A stretch of DNA of 64,000 bases, taken from NCBI GenBank assembly GCA_052400625.1, contig JBQTGH010000001.1; one strand, 5' to 3'. The notes beneath the pieces were generated by a model. It worked only from the letters and a program-made list of their open reading frames with translations. It did no database searches and was not told where the DNA came from. Position numbers and translations under genes: made by a program. Positions 44,299 to 55,108 of this stretch are shown piece after piece. The stretch is from Thermophagus sp052400625 (GTDB lineage Bacteria; Bacteroidota; Bacteroidia; Bacteroidales; Marinilabiliaceae). Within the stretch, counting starts at the first letter, position 1; every line of letters starts with the position of its first letter.

Positions 44299-45921
44299 TT
44301 AATAACCTTCATTTTGAGACCAATTGGTATTCTCATTCAAAACATAAGTTGGAATGGGGAATATTCGTTTCGTAAAATCACTCTTGGCTGTTGGATTGAT
44401 GGTATTTTTAAAACCCCAGTCATCCTCAAACCTTCCAAAGCGAATTAAGTCATTGCGTCTCCAGTTTTCATCAAAAAACTCACGACCTCGTTCATCAAGC
44501 AAATCATCTAATGTTGGATCCGAATCAATGGTTGGCGCATTGACATACGAGCGTATCTGATTAAACAATCCCATCGGGGTATCTCCATTGGTGGCAGCTG
44601 CACCACGAAGAATAGCTTCACATTTTGTCAGCAAAATATCGGCATAACGAAAGATCGGAACATCATTGTCTTGACAGCGACTATACAACCCAAAATCATT
44701 GGGATCCATAATGAATTTATTAAAGCGATATCCTTGCGACCACCCGGTTACATTAGATCCTACATTCAGATTCTCATCGACTACTGTCAGTGTAATATCC
44801 TTGGTTAAAACAACTTGTTCTCCCTTATATTCAAACGGAATGGATGTAACCTGATAGGTAGAAGGATCATACTGATACAAGGCTCCTTTAAATAGGGCCT
44901 GATTCCTGCGATCTCCTTCCAAGCTAAATAAATCGGCAAATTCGGGATTCATGGCGAAATTACCGGCACATGACTTAGCGAGCTTCATCCCATAAAGTCC
45001 TGGACCACCATCTCCATCCGAATCACCCTTACGCCAGGTACGGAAACGACCATAGGTCAACCCATCTTTATTGGCTGCGGTATAAGGCATCACATAAATA
45101 AAATCTTTAATATGCGGCCCATTCGTTGGATAAAACTTTTCAAGAAAATCATCGCTCAGATCAAAAATTCCACTTTGAATAATGTCGTCACATACAGCCA
45201 CGCAGTCATCCAGTTTTTCGTTATTAGCAGTAGCCGACCAACTTGCGCTGGTTACATCCTGAGTATAAACATTCCAATTGATATACAACTTTGCAAGCAG
45301 AGCATCCACCATCCAACGTGTCGGTTTGCCATAAGTCGACGCATCAACAGCGGTGGCCATGTCATCTCGAACCGCCAATAATTCATCTTCAATCCACTGT
45401 GCAACTTCTGCGCGCGGTTTACGTGCTAATAACTCATCTTCTTCCAGAATATGATCCAAAATAGGAACATCGCCATAACTGTCCATCAGAATGAAATGAT
45501 AAAAAGCACGGATTGCTCGTACCGGGGCGGATATCACGGCTTCTTCACCCCCAAAATCCACAATCACCCGGTTACACTTGGTAATCCCGCTGGCCAAATC
45601 ACTCCAATATCCCAGACAGGCATCATCCGCCTTAAAGTTATGTAAACTTGGATGGGCATAATTCCCGGAATCGTAATAGTCTCCATCATAACTTACCCCC
45701 ATACACTCATCTGAAGAAAGGGTCATAGCCTCGTTGTATCGACGACCCAACACACCGCGAAAAGCATAATAAACATCCGAGGTTTTTGCTTCAATTGCTA
45801 TCTCGGAATCCGGATAAGAAGTATACAGAGATTTTACTTCCACATCCAAATCGGTACAATTACTAGTAGCCAAAGCTATTATCGCAGTTGATATAACCAG
45901 TTTAATATTCATTTTTTTCAT
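44299..45921 (-). CDS. susD: SusD/RagB family glycan-binding lipoprotein (PUL 2)
   Basis: A 540-residue SusD-family lipoprotein. The lipobox is ATSNC with Asn before the cysteine, slightly unusual, followed by TDLDVE. SusD core motifs include IKDFIYVMPY, RYADILLTKCEAILRGAA, GLFNQIRSYVNAPT, LLDERGREFFDENWRRNDLIRFGRF and the ending RIFPIPTYVLNENTNWSQNEGY. It follows its SusC gene by 12 bases. Large sequence distance from the PUL 1 SusD fits a different ligand. Confidence 0.94.
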   Translation of the reverse strand: MKKMNIKLVISTAIIALATSNCTDLDVEVKSLYTSYPDSEIAIEAKTSDVYYAFRGVLGRRYNEAMTLSSDECMGVSYDGDYYDSGNYAHPSLHNFKADDACLGYWSDLASGITKCNRVIVDFGGEEAVISAPVRAIRAFYHFILMDSYGDVPILDHILEEDELLARKPRAEVAQWIEDELLAVRDDMATAVDASTYGKPTRWMVDALLAKLYINWNVYTQDVTSASWSATANNEKLDDCVAVCDDIIQSGIFDLSDDFLEKFYPTNGPHIKDFIYVMPYTAANKDGLTYGRFRTWRKGDSDGDGGPGLYGMKLAKSCAGNFAMNPEFADLFSLEGDRRNQALFKGALYQYDPSTYQVTSIPFEYKGEQVVLTKDITLTVVDENLNVGSNVTGWSQGYRFNKFIMDPNDFGLYSRCQDNDVPIFRYADILLTKCEAILRGAAATNGDTPMGLFNQIRSYVNAPTIDSDPTLDDLLDERGREFFDENWRRNDLIRFGRFEDDWGFKNTINPTAKSDFTKRIFPIPTYVLNENTNWSQNEGY

Positions 45922-45933
45922 AGAATCCTAAAT

Positions 45934-48930
45934 TTAGAAATTGATTTTAAGACCGAGCATGTAAGTACGGGTTCGTGGATAAAAATATTCACGGCTATCG
46001 ATACCCGGAGTCAGACCACCTAACGATATTTCCGGATCAAGCCCTTTGTATTTAGTGATCGTAAATACATTATTACAGGTAGCATAAACATTTAATCCTT
46101 TAATGTACTCTCCAATCTTTCCAAAGTCGTAGTTCAAGGACAAGGTCGACAAGCGCAGATAATCACCTTTCTCAAGATATCTATCCGATGGGGCCTGAGC
46201 ATTTACATCCTCAAAATTCTGAATTGTTGCCACTTCGCTCAACACATTCTTGCCAGATGCAACCATCGAAACAAAATTATACTGGGCGCGGGTTGAATTC
46301 AATATTTTATTACCGGTTACGCCCTGTAGAAAAGCCGTAAGTGACCATTTTTTATAATTAATGGTATTATTCCACCCATAAGTAAACTTAGGCTGCGCAC
46401 ATCCCACATTCGTTCGATCGGTTTCTTGTGGACTGGTGGTGAATTCGCCTGTTCGTTCCCCTGTTTCCGGATCATGCACATAGAATTGAGACACGCCGCT
46501 GTCGTTATATCCGGCCCACTCCCACATATAGAACGTTCCGATAGGTTCACCTTCCATAATGCGCTGAACAGTAGCTGTAGCATACCCCCCAATATTCGGA
46601 TTGGCCGCATTGATATAATCCACCGAATAAGTTTGATTAGAAAGACTTATTACTTTGTTTTTATTATGAGAAAGATTGAACGAAGATTCCCATCGTACCG
46701 TTTCTGTTTGGATAGGTATAACATTCAATGATAATTCAACACCCTTATTACTTATCTCACCCACATTGGCCAACATACTTCCATAAGGATAACGGTTGGT
46801 AGATACGGCATAACTGTAAATCAAATCCTTTGTTCTCTTGTCATAATATTCCAACGTCGCTGTGAGGCGGTTTTTGAAGAAGCCAAAATCCATTCCAATA
46901 TTAAACATACTGGTACGTTCCCATTTCAAATCCGGATTTGCATTACTTCTTGCAGCCAGCGTTCGATAATCAGAAGTATTTCCATTTGCATCTGTATAAC
47001 TAAACCAACCCGATGCACCGTAGGTCTGGATGGCGGTAAAGGCATCAAATCCTAATGAGTTACCACTTACTCCATAACCTATACGAAATTTCAAATCATC
47101 AAATACATTCCAATTCTTAACAAAATTTTCTTCTATCAAACGCCACGATGCTGACACCGACGGAAATGTTGCCCACCGATTGTTTTCACCAAAAGCGGAA
47201 CTCCCGTCTCGACGCATGGTGGCCTGAAAAAGATATTTGCTATTATAACTGTAATTCAGACGTCCATAAAAGGATATCATCCGCAACGTAGAAAGAGTAT
47301 AGTCACTATTGATGCCCGAGATATCCATATTGTTGGCATACCCCAGGTTATAGTATTTCAAATCATCATTATAAAAATTGTAAACGGTAAGTCCAAAGCC
47401 ATCGTTATCATCATTTTGCTCCCATGAATAACCGGCCATTATTCCCAGCTTATGGGCTTCATTAAAAGTTTTGTCATAATTCAGATAAGTCTCAAACACC
47501 GTTTTCTTATTCTCTACTGCGATCCGACTAGCCACTCCATTCTGAGAAGAATAAATCTGTGAAGCAGTGGTGTGATAGTTACTAAAGATGTTTTGCTCGT
47601 TTTGGTACGAGAGACTTAAATTATAAACCAACCCATCAAAAAGCTGAAGGGAAGCTTTGGCTACCCCTTGCAACCGTTTGCTTTCGGTATTGTACTCATC
47701 TTCTTCAATCATGGACATTGGATTGTAGTTCTGGGATATCCCTGAGCTTTCATACCAACTCCCATCTTCATTTTTTACCGGCACTAATGGAGAATAATAC
47801 TTCATGGCATCAAGGACACTCGTTCCCTCAACCCCAAATGGCACACTATGATTATTGGTAATACTTCCATTAAGGCTAAACGACAATGTTAATCGATCAT
47901 TAAGGGTTGTGGTTTCCAGGAAGGAACGCGCAATAAAACGATCCATCTCAGTCCCTTTGATAACCCCTTCTTTCTTCATATAATTAACACTTGCACTATA
48001 ACTGGTCTCTTCGTTACCTCCATTAATAGACACATTATGGTTTTGACTGATTCCGGTCCGTTGAACTTCCTTCTGCCAGTCGGTGTCAGCCCCTTCATCA
48101 TTGGGCAGCGTAATTCCATTCGCCGAAGCATATGAGCGAAGCTCACTTGCCGACATCATATCCAAATTTGACATCACATTGTCGGCCGCAATATAGCTAC
48201 TATAACTGACCCGAGTTTTCCCGTTTTTACTCCCCTTTTTGGTCGTAATAATAATAACTCCATTGGCTGCTTTTGAGCCATAGATGGCAGTGGCTGATGC
48301 ATCCCGAAGCACATCAATACTCTCAATATCTTCCGGAGAAACAAGTGACATTGACATCCCAGGCACGCCATCAATCACATAATAAGGTTCTTGGGCCTCG
48401 CCCGTACGTAAAGTAGATGCACCTCGTAATGAAATGGATGAACTTCCGTTAGGGTTTGAAGTCTGAGTAATAGTCAATCCCGGGACTTTACCCTGTAACA
48501 GCTGAGCAGGATCACTATACGCTCCAACATTCAAATCCTCAGCCTGAACGGTCGTGATTGAACTGGTAACGTCCTTCCGCGTCATGTTACCGTATCCAAC
48601 AGCCACCACCTCATTTAGAAAAATGACGCTCTCAACTAACTCAACCTTTAAAAAGGAGCTATTAGCATCGATTGTCACCTCTTGGGTTTCAAAACCAATA
48701 AATGAAAAAACCAACGTTTGTGCATCCGATGGCACGCTCAACGAAAAATGACCATCAACATCGGTCATGGTGCCATTGGTGGTCCCTTTTTCAACAACAG
48801 ATACCCCGGGAATTGAATTTCCCTGAACATCTGTTACTATGCCGGATAAATGAATATCCTGCCCCCAAATATTCAATGAACAACCTAAAATAAAGGCCAT
48901 CATTCCAATTCTTAATACGACTTTTTTCAT
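45934..48930 (-). CDS. susC: SusC/RagA TonB-dependent outer-membrane transporter (PUL 2)
   Basis: A 998-residue TonB-dependent transporter. Signal peptide to about residue 23 (NIWGQ), carboxypeptidase-regulatory-like domain (about 25-105; LSGIVTDVQGNSIPGVSVVE in part), TonB-box-like NEVVAVGYG, plug domain (LLQGKVPGLTITQ, ISLRGASTLR, YYVIDGVPG, IESIDVLRDASATAIYGSKA) and barrel ending YMLGLKINF. No STN domain. It is the first gene of the tight part of PUL 2; a 512-base gap precedes it and should carry the operon promoter. Confidence 0.95.
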   Translation of the reverse strand: MKKVVLRIGMMAFILGCSLNIWGQDIHLSGIVTDVQGNSIPGVSVVEKGTTNGTMTDVDGHFSLSVPSDAQTLVFSFIGFETQEVTIDANSSFLKVELVESVIFLNEVVAVGYGNMTRKDVTSSITTVQAEDLNVGAYSDPAQLLQGKVPGLTITQTSNPNGSSSISLRGASTLRTGEAQEPYYVIDGVPGMSMSLVSPEDIESIDVLRDASATAIYGSKAANGVIIITTKKGSKNGKTRVSYSSYIAADNVMSNLDMMSASELRSYASANGITLPNDEGADTDWQKEVQRTGISQNHNVSINGGNEETSYSASVNYMKKEGVIKGTEMDRFIARSFLETTTLNDRLTLSFSLNGSITNNHSVPFGVEGTSVLDAMKYYSPLVPVKNEDGSWYESSGISQNYNPMSMIEEDEYNTESKRLQGVAKASLQLFDGLVYNLSLSYQNEQNIFSNYHTTASQIYSSQNGVASRIAVENKKTVFETYLNYDKTFNEAHKLGIMAGYSWEQNDDNDGFGLTVYNFYNDDLKYYNLGYANNMDISGINSDYTLSTLRMISFYGRLNYSYNSKYLFQATMRRDGSSAFGENNRWATFPSVSASWRLIEENFVKNWNVFDDLKFRIGYGVSGNSLGFDAFTAIQTYGASGWFSYTDANGNTSDYRTLAARSNANPDLKWERTSMFNIGMDFGFFKNRLTATLEYYDKRTKDLIYSYAVSTNRYPYGSMLANVGEISNKGVELSLNVIPIQTETVRWESSFNLSHNKNKVISLSNQTYSVDYINAANPNIGGYATATVQRIMEGEPIGTFYMWEWAGYNDSGVSQFYVHDPETGERTGEFTTSPQETDRTNVGCAQPKFTYGWNNTINYKKWSLTAFLQGVTGNKILNSTRAQYNFVSMVASGKNVLSEVATIQNFEDVNAQAPSDRYLEKGDYLRLSTLSLNYDFGKIGEYIKGLNVYATCNNVFTITKYKGLDPEISLGGLTPGIDSREYFYPRTRTYMLGLKINF

Positions 48931-49442
48931 AAACTTTTATTTAGATTTGAATGCACAATTTTACACTCCATAAGGAATTTTCACCCGGATTTTTCATTCA
49001 AAAACATAGACATTTCATTCACGCTTCAATAATTCATTGAATTATGACCGAAAAATTCATGCGCTTGAATGTTTTCTACAAAAAACGGTGGGACAATTGA
49101 AACTGAGAGATGATATCACGATATCATTCCACACAAAAATGTATACAAAATTTATTCGAGTAAAATCTTTCTTAATTCAGGGGGGAATAAAACTCTCAAA
49201 AAATAGGCTTTTGCATATTCATCTTGTGTTAAGCCTGAACCTCATGCTCATTTTATCCCCGACTGGGGCGATAATAGCTTTTCCGGCCAAAGGTTCTAAA
49301 CGGAACCTCTTTCAGACGCCCTACTTCGCGCCCCAAAGACTTTGACCTCTTCGATGAAAGATATTAAAAGAATGTATTACCAGAAGGATCGGCCCATCAA
49401 TGAATAAGACCATGTCATTTTTTATGGCTCCAACCAGGAAGG
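48931..49442. other. Promoter-sized gap before susC of PUL 2
   Basis: No gene of note; a 102-codon plus-strand frame (49037-49345) lacks any family features. An inverted repeat AGGTTC-TAAACG-GAACCT lies at 49291-49308. I found no TAnnTTTG match on the minus strand, which fits an activator-dependent promoter. Confidence 0.45.
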
Positions 49443-51293
49443 TTATTGTGGATTCAATTCCACAATTGTCCCCTCTTTCATCCCGATTTTAAAATAATCA
49501 GAGGGTTCGCCATGAAGTAAATCATTAAAAATACTCATAAACAAATAGAATTCAACACTCAAAGAATCAACCGCACCCTTATTCGCATGAGTTTTCTCCA
49601 ATTCTGAATTTATAATCGATTGGTATTCTTCTATCCGCTGAGCACCTACGTCGTTTAAAGCTAATTGATCACCATTTAAGACCCGGTAAAAGTCATAAAT
49701 CATATCAATCCCTGTCCATTTAAAACCGGCTGTTGAATCAACAGGATCAATCCCTGCATATGCTTGTAAAGTAACGCCATCCGCATTAAGCATAAAGTTT
49801 CGAAATGCTTCCGGCCAATCCCTCTTAAGAAATCGTAATCGCACCAATTCCTTCAAGTGCCAATTCAGGAAATCCCCATAATTCGTGGCGCTTAATATCT
49901 CTTGATTCCAAATATCCTCCGCCCCACACTCCGTTAGATAAGCATACTCCTTTTCATACAGGGGAAATAAATTATTAAACCCGGGCACTGAGTCTAATTT
50001 TACCGTTTCAACAACCATCTCATCAGGATTCTTGATGGTTAATATCTTGTATGCCGCCGGATAGCCTGCAATTGAAGGCACCTGAATATTAACCAAAAAA
50101 TCCCCGTTCTCATAGTGCCTTATTCCAGTATCATTGAGATGTAAATGGCCCCCGAAATGAATTTTAACACCTGCCTTGGCAAATTGAGCCGCAATATTCT
50201 CATCCGGCACCCGGTGTAATTGCATCTTTCCAACGCCAAACAATGCTTTCAGTGCTTCGGATGCGCCATCATAAAAATCAATCATTGGGTAATGACTAAA
50301 AACAATCAAAGTTTTATTTAAGCGCTCTGATTCCTTAACCACATCGGCTACCCAGTCTATCAAATAAGGCTTATGGGTAAGAACGTTAGAATATTCCCCT
50401 CCCTCTTTTAGCGAAGCCCTTTTAAAATTATTATCCTCTGCTGCCGAAGGTAAAAAAACATTGCCGTCAAGAGCCAATAACCACAATCCTTCTACCGGTT
50501 CGACCAAATAACTTGCATCCGGCAACTTTTTGCCTAAACCATCAACAAAATAAGACCTTTGAAGAATAGAAGATTGAGAAACAGCCTGACGATATTGATA
50601 GGCATCGTAATCATACGTGGTAAATGGGGTCTCCCAGTATACATATCCTTTCTGAGGGAAAAAACCATACTCTTTCAGAATATGTACGATCTCCTCATAA
50701 CCTAATTTACGAATATCTTTCGTTACAACGACCGGGAGAGGATTGGACGATGGAGCCTTAAACAATCCTTCCTGACTCATTATGGCCTGTCGCTGTCCTT
50801 CTTTACCTAAAAAATCTTTTTTACCGGAATCCATGGAATATGGACCAACAGGATCATGATTCCCGGTAGTAATAAAAAACTGAATCCCGTAATTAGAACT
50901 ATATTCCCCAAGTATTTCATTGATTCTTTTTACATTATACAATTGTCCGTCATCACTAAAATCCCCTGGTAGTATCACCAATTTTATTCCTCTTTTGACA
51001 ACATCATCCAACGCTGATTTAAACGCAAAAAAGTTCTCATTAAAAATACGTGTTGAATGAAGCTGGGATTCCATGGTGCGAATAATGACATGCTTCCCCG
51101 TTGCAGGATTATAGACTCCTTTATAATCACTGTCTTCATAATCAACATAAATATCATTCAAATGAACATCCGACAAAAATGCAATCTGAACATCCTGTAA
51201 GATTGGACTTCCTGTGTTACTGCAACCGACAACAATCAGCCCCAATACAAACAACGCCAATAATCTGTTTCGCATTTCTTTTCGTCTTTTCAT
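49443..51293 (-). CDS. Calcineurin-like metallophosphoesterase lipoprotein
   Basis: A 616-residue secreted metallophosphoesterase. Lipobox IVVGC (Cys24). All di-metal motifs are present: SDVHLND (Asp42, His44), GDFSDDG (Asp111), GNHDP (Asn145, His146), FSHYP and GGHLHLND. About 200 further residues after the catalytic domain are not recognised. A second ATG seven codons in also gives a good signal peptide. It lies upstream of susC of PUL 2 in the same direction but 512 bases away, so membership of the PUL is uncertain; a phosphatase could remove phosphate from glycan phosphodiesters, or it could simply scavenge phosphate. Confidence 0.85.
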   Translation of the reverse strand: MKRRKEMRNRLLALFVLGLIVVGCSNTGSPILQDVQIAFLSDVHLNDIYVDYEDSDYKGVYNPATGKHVIIRTMESQLHSTRIFNENFFAFKSALDDVVKRGIKLVILPGDFSDDGQLYNVKRINEILGEYSSNYGIQFFITTGNHDPVGPYSMDSGKKDFLGKEGQRQAIMSQEGLFKAPSSNPLPVVVTKDIRKLGYEEIVHILKEYGFFPQKGYVYWETPFTTYDYDAYQYRQAVSQSSILQRSYFVDGLGKKLPDASYLVEPVEGLWLLALDGNVFLPSAAEDNNFKRASLKEGGEYSNVLTHKPYLIDWVADVVKESERLNKTLIVFSHYPMIDFYDGASEALKALFGVGKMQLHRVPDENIAAQFAKAGVKIHFGGHLHLNDTGIRHYENGDFLVNIQVPSIAGYPAAYKILTIKNPDEMVVETVKLDSVPGFNNLFPLYEKEYAYLTECGAEDIWNQEILSATNYGDFLNWHLKELVRLRFLKRDWPEAFRNFMLNADGVTLQAYAGIDPVDSTAGFKWTGIDMIYDFYRVLNGDQLALNDVGAQRIEEYQSIINSELEKTHANKGAVDSLSVEFYLFMSIFNDLLHGEPSDYFKIGMKEGTIVELNPQ

Positions 51294-52051
51294 TGCCTCT
51301 CCTAAGAATTTAGTCCATGATGCATTTCGTCCTGCGTCGTCCCAAAGGGGCGGAGGCTTAAAAATTATTTCCTACACCTTGCCAGGTCAACTCAAAGAGG
51401 TTTTCCACGACCTCCAAATGGATTGTTTCCGATCCCCTCTTCCCCGAAAATTCCCTGCCACGAAAAAGGGTTCCCGATACTGCTGGCGCTCCATTCAACC
51501 ATAAGTACAAAAAGTAGGATGGACCTACAATATTACCGTTTTTTTCTCACATTAAGCGGCTTCTAACTCCAATCGGACAATAATGAAATCACCAATTCTC
51601 TATTTTTCATTTTTAACACACCAACTTGTTGCTGCGTGTTATAACATCCGTTTTTTATGGGTTGTTTGACGAAAATCAGAAGCCAATACATTGACGCGCC
51701 TTATCAATGGCGCCATGCAAACCGTTATTATTCCGCTTAAAAATGTTCTTTCCCGGTTAAAAACAACCCACATCCGTGATGGAATACGAAAACTTTCAAA
51801 TTTTAATTTATACCTTTAAGAGAATTTCAAATTTTTATTCCCTAAATTCATTTGTCAGAATACAACTTAGAGCTCGACACCCCTTAAAACAATAAAACAT
51901 AACAATCACATCATAAGCATGTAAAACATACACATCAGTCAACTCATAGCAAAATCTATACTTTTCCACAAAACCTAAGATTTGGACCACTAAGCCACAT
52001 CAATACTAAAAATAGGATGAAATTTGAAATCCACACCTAATAATTACTAAA
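51294..52051. other. Divergent intergenic region
   Basis: 758 bases between the metallophosphoesterase (minus) and the YbjT-like gene (plus). Short frames here show no protein-like features. The left third is less AT-rich than the rest. I see no RNA gene or clear promoter pair. Confidence 0.45.
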
Positions 52052-53482
52052 ATGAAAATTCTTCTTACTGGTGCAACAGGTTATATCGGAAAAAGATTAT
52101 TACCCAAATTAGTAGATATGGGGTGCGATATCGTGTGCGGCGTTAGGGACAAGCGAAAATTCCATCCGGGAGACTCCATTAAAGACCGGATTCAAGTAAT
52201 TGAACTTGACTTAATTGATAAATCCACCTTCATTAACCTTCCCAAAGATATCGATATTGCCTACTACTTGGTTCATTCAATGTCAAGCTCAAAAAATTTT
52301 GAACAATTAGAGAAAATATCGGCGATTAATTTCAGAGAAGAAATCCATAAAACAAATGTTAAGCAAGTAATTTATTTGAGTGGCATTGTAAACGCACAGA
52401 CGTTGTCGAATCATCTTAATTCTAGAAAAAATGTAGAGATGGAATTGAGCAAAGGAAAATATGCCCTCACAACGGTCAGGGCAGGTATCATCATTGGGTC
52501 AGGAAGTGCCTCATTCGAAATCATTCGTGATTTAGTCGAAAAATTACCCATTATGATTGCGCCTAAATGGTTAAAAACCAAATGTCAACCCATCGGCATT
52601 TCAGATGTCATTAAAATTTTAACAGGAATAATGAATAACCACGAAGTTTTCAATAAAAGTTTTGATATTGGAGGACCCGATATTCTTACATATAAAGAAA
52701 TGCTGTTGAAATTTGCATCTGTACGGGGGTTGAAAAGATACATTGGAATAGTTCCCGTAATGACGCCCAAGCTATCTTCGTATTGGTTATTTTTCATAAC
52801 TTCCACCTCTTACAACCTTGCCAAATCATTAGTTGACAGCATGAAAGTTGAAGTTATCGCCCAAAATGACGACCTTAATCAATTATTAAAAATTCAACCT
52901 TTATCCTATACGGCATCCATTCAACAAGCGTTTAAAAAAATTGAACAAAATGAGATTTTATCCAGCTGGAAAGATTCTACAATTAGCGGAAGGCTAAATT
53001 TTAAAATATCTGATTATATCAATGTTCCTCAATTCGGATGTTATCAGGATATTCGCAAGAAAAAAGTAGTAGATCTTACATCCTGCATCGACAAAATATG
53101 GACCATTGGTGGTGAAACAGGTTGGTATTACGCCAATTGGCTATGGAATCTCAGGGGGGTTATTGACAAGTTTGTGGGAGGCGTTGGATTAAGGCGAGGA
53201 AGAACGAACTTAAACGATATTCACCCCGGTGATACGCTGGATTTCTGGAGAGTGATTTATGCCAGTAGAACCGAAAAGCGATTGCTGTTGTTTGCAGAAA
53301 TGAAATTACCGGGCGAAGCGTGGTTAGAATTCAGAATACAGGATGGTTTTCTTGTTCAAACGGCCACATTCCGCCCTAAGGGATTACTGGGAAGAACTTA
53401 CTGGTATTTAGGACGCCCATTTCACGAAATAATATTTAAAGGTTTAATCCAAGAATTAACCAAACCCAATACCCGGTCATAA
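52052..53482 (+). CDS. YbjT-like NAD(P)-binding SDR with DUF2867 domain
   Basis: A 476-residue protein, the same length as E. coli YbjT. The N-terminal half is an atypical short-chain dehydrogenase with the dinucleotide motif LLTGATGYIGKRL (4-16), YYLVHSM and VIYLSGIV. The C-terminal part (about 330-470) is a DUF2867 domain containing GGETGWYYANWLWNLRG and DFWRV and ending in RTYWYLGRPFH. The substrate is unknown; related proteins are proposed to bind quinones or lipids. It is the first of two plus-strand genes; the serine hydrolase follows after 61 bases. Confidence 0.85.
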   Translation: MKILLTGATGYIGKRLLPKLVDMGCDIVCGVRDKRKFHPGDSIKDRIQVIELDLIDKSTFINLPKDIDIAYYLVHSMSSSKNFEQLEKISAINFREEIHKTNVKQVIYLSGIVNAQTLSNHLNSRKNVEMELSKGKYALTTVRAGIIIGSGSASFEIIRDLVEKLPIMIAPKWLKTKCQPIGISDVIKILTGIMNNHEVFNKSFDIGGPDILTYKEMLLKFASVRGLKRYIGIVPVMTPKLSSYWLFFITSTSYNLAKSLVDSMKVEVIAQNDDLNQLLKIQPLSYTASIQQAFKKIEQNEILSSWKDSTISGRLNFKISDYINVPQFGCYQDIRKKKVVDLTSCIDKIWTIGGETGWYYANWLWNLRGVIDKFVGGVGLRRGRTNLNDIHPGDTLDFWRVIYASRTEKRLLLFAEMKLPGEAWLEFRIQDGFLVQTATFRPKGLLGRTYWYLGRPFHEIIFKGLIQELTKPNTRS

Positions 53483-53543
53483 ATCATCGCCACAGAAATG
53501 CTCTGTTCAAGCGAAACCAACTTTAATTATTTAGTATAAAACC

Positions 53544-54692
53544 ATGCGTAAACTCCTTTTTTCATCAATCCTATCAGTTGTCGGTTGGGCGATCTCGCTG
53601 ACCATAGGTGCCGCCGCCTTTGCCCAAAGCACCGCTGACCACGATTCAATCCCTCAAGAAACATCTCAGGGGGATGTGACAGAACACCAAGTGCCTATCG
53701 GTAATAATATTCGGGAGCTTCCCAGGGGCAACCCCATTGCTGCATTTAGTCCCGGCGGTGCCAAAGCGAAGGCATTGGAAGATTTCATCAAGGAACAGAA
53801 AGTAGCCGGCCTCCTTATTCTTCAAGATGGAAAGATTAGAATGGAACGCTATGCGCTTGGACATAACGATTCGAGCCTGTGGTCCTCCTTGTCTGTTGCC
53901 AAGTCGGTCACAAGCACGCTTGTGGGAGTCGCAATCAAGGAGGGATATATTAAGAGCATTGACGATTATGTAACGGATTATCTGCCAAGCCTTAAAGGAA
54001 GTGCCTTCGACAGTGTCAAAATACGACATCTCCTCACCATGACCTCCGGCATAAAATGGAACGAAAACTATACCGATCCCACTTCTGACATCGCCCGGTT
54101 TGATAATGATACGACGCATGACGGCATGAAAGCCATTGTGAGCTATATGCGACGTTTGCCGGCCGAAGCAGCACCCGGCAAGAAGTTTAACTACAGTACC
54201 GGCGAAACCCACCTCTTAGGGGCCCTTATCAGTGCCGCCACCCAACAAAGCCTGGCGCATTACCTTGCCACTAAAATATGGATCCCTTATGGCATGGAAC
54301 AAACGGCAACCTGGCGAGTGGATCGTACCGGACAGGAATTGGCCGGCTGTTGTCTTCAAATGCAGCTCCGTGATTTCGGCCGGTTTGGTCAATTTGTCCT
54401 TGAAGATGGATCCATTAACGGCGAATCCATAGTGCCCCACCAGTGGTTTCAGGAAGCCACCCAAATACAAATACCGCTTTGGCCAGGCGGTGGCTATGGA
54501 TATGGCTGGTGGATCTTTAATAACCATAGTTTCGAAGCATTGGGAATTCATGGCCAAAAGGTTTATATCGATCCTTCCAGAAAACTTGTGATTGTCCTCA
54601 ACAGTGCATGGCCCGAAGCCGACAGCAACGAGCGCCATTTCGCTGCCGCCATTTTTATTAAATCCATTACCGACGAAATTGATAAGGAGTAA
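53544..54692 (+). CDS. Secreted serine hydrolase (beta-lactamase/AmpC-like family)
   Basis: A 382-residue penicillin-binding-protein-like serine hydrolase with signal peptide (cleavage near AAAFAQ). The active-site S-x-x-K is SVAK (Ser117, Lys120) and the Y-x-N-like motif is YST (Tyr217); the third motif is probably GIHGQKVYIDP near residue 330. Family members include esterases, D-amino peptidases and class C-like beta-lactamases such as the 6-aminohexanoate-dimer hydrolase type, so resistance should not be assumed. The gene uses noticeably more G+C at third positions than the YbjT-like gene before it. Confidence 0.82.
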   Translation: MRKLLFSSILSVVGWAISLTIGAAAFAQSTADHDSIPQETSQGDVTEHQVPIGNNIRELPRGNPIAAFSPGGAKAKALEDFIKEQKVAGLLILQDGKIRMERYALGHNDSSLWSSLSVAKSVTSTLVGVAIKEGYIKSIDDYVTDYLPSLKGSAFDSVKIRHLLTMTSGIKWNENYTDPTSDIARFDNDTTHDGMKAIVSYMRRLPAEAAPGKKFNYSTGETHLLGALISAATQQSLAHYLATKIWIPYGMEQTATWRVDRTGQELAGCCLQMQLRDFGRFGQFVLEDGSINGESIVPHQWFQEATQIQIPLWPGGGYGYGWWIFNNHSFEALGIHGQKVYIDPSRKLVIVLNSAWPEADSNERHFAAAIFIKSITDEIDKE

Positions 54693-55108
54693 CCACCCCC
54701 TGTGCCCTATGCCTTATTTTAGATGATTAGACCTTTCGTTATAATATCTAAAAATCACACATCCAGACTTGGGATGGGACGGAAGACAGAATGTGTGGTG
54801 CTAATGGTAAATGGCTAGTGCGCCGTAATAAAAAGGGATATTTATTGAAATAAACAGAGATGGGTTGTTGATGGAACTTCCCATCTCTTCTGTCTCTTTG
54901 TCTCTCTGCGTTTGAAAATGGTAACGGTCACATTTCATCTTAAATCTTAAATCTATAAATCTTAAATCTAATAACCTCAAGTTTTGTTCCCCTGCCGCTT
55001 CGCGTCTCCGTGTTTATTATCAATAAAAAAACTGCGGCATGTCGAAAGAAAATTGAGCGGACTGATGTAAATTTGCGGATGTTTTTTTGATTTTATTCTA
55101 AACATAAA
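54693..55108. other. Low-complexity intergenic region with short direct repeats
   Basis: No gene. It contains pyrimidine-rich text (TCTCTTCTGTCTCTTTGTCT) and three closely spaced copies of ATCTTAAATCT at 54937-54970. These look like slippage-prone intergenic filler; I see no RNA gene. Confidence 0.5.

Noticed and set aside
49037..49345. 102-codon plus-strand open frame before susC of PUL 2
   Set aside because: No signal peptide, domain or conserved-looking pattern, and it lies in what should be the operon promoter region.
51101..51504. Overlapping plus-strand frames at the 5' end of the metallophosphoesterase gene
   Set aside because: They are antisense to its signal peptide region or lie in spacer DNA, with no protein-like features.
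53646..54212. 188-codon minus-strand frame inside the serine hydrolase gene
   Set aside because: Antisense shadow of a gene with clear SxxK and Tyr motifs.
53544..54692. Antibiotic-resistance class C beta-lactamase
   Set aside because: The SxxK fold is shared with esterases and peptidases, and the other motifs are not diagnostic for AmpC.
54937..54970. Possible CRISPR-like or tandem array from ATCTTAAATCT copies
   Set aside because: Only three very short copies without spacers of constant length; simple slippage is enough.
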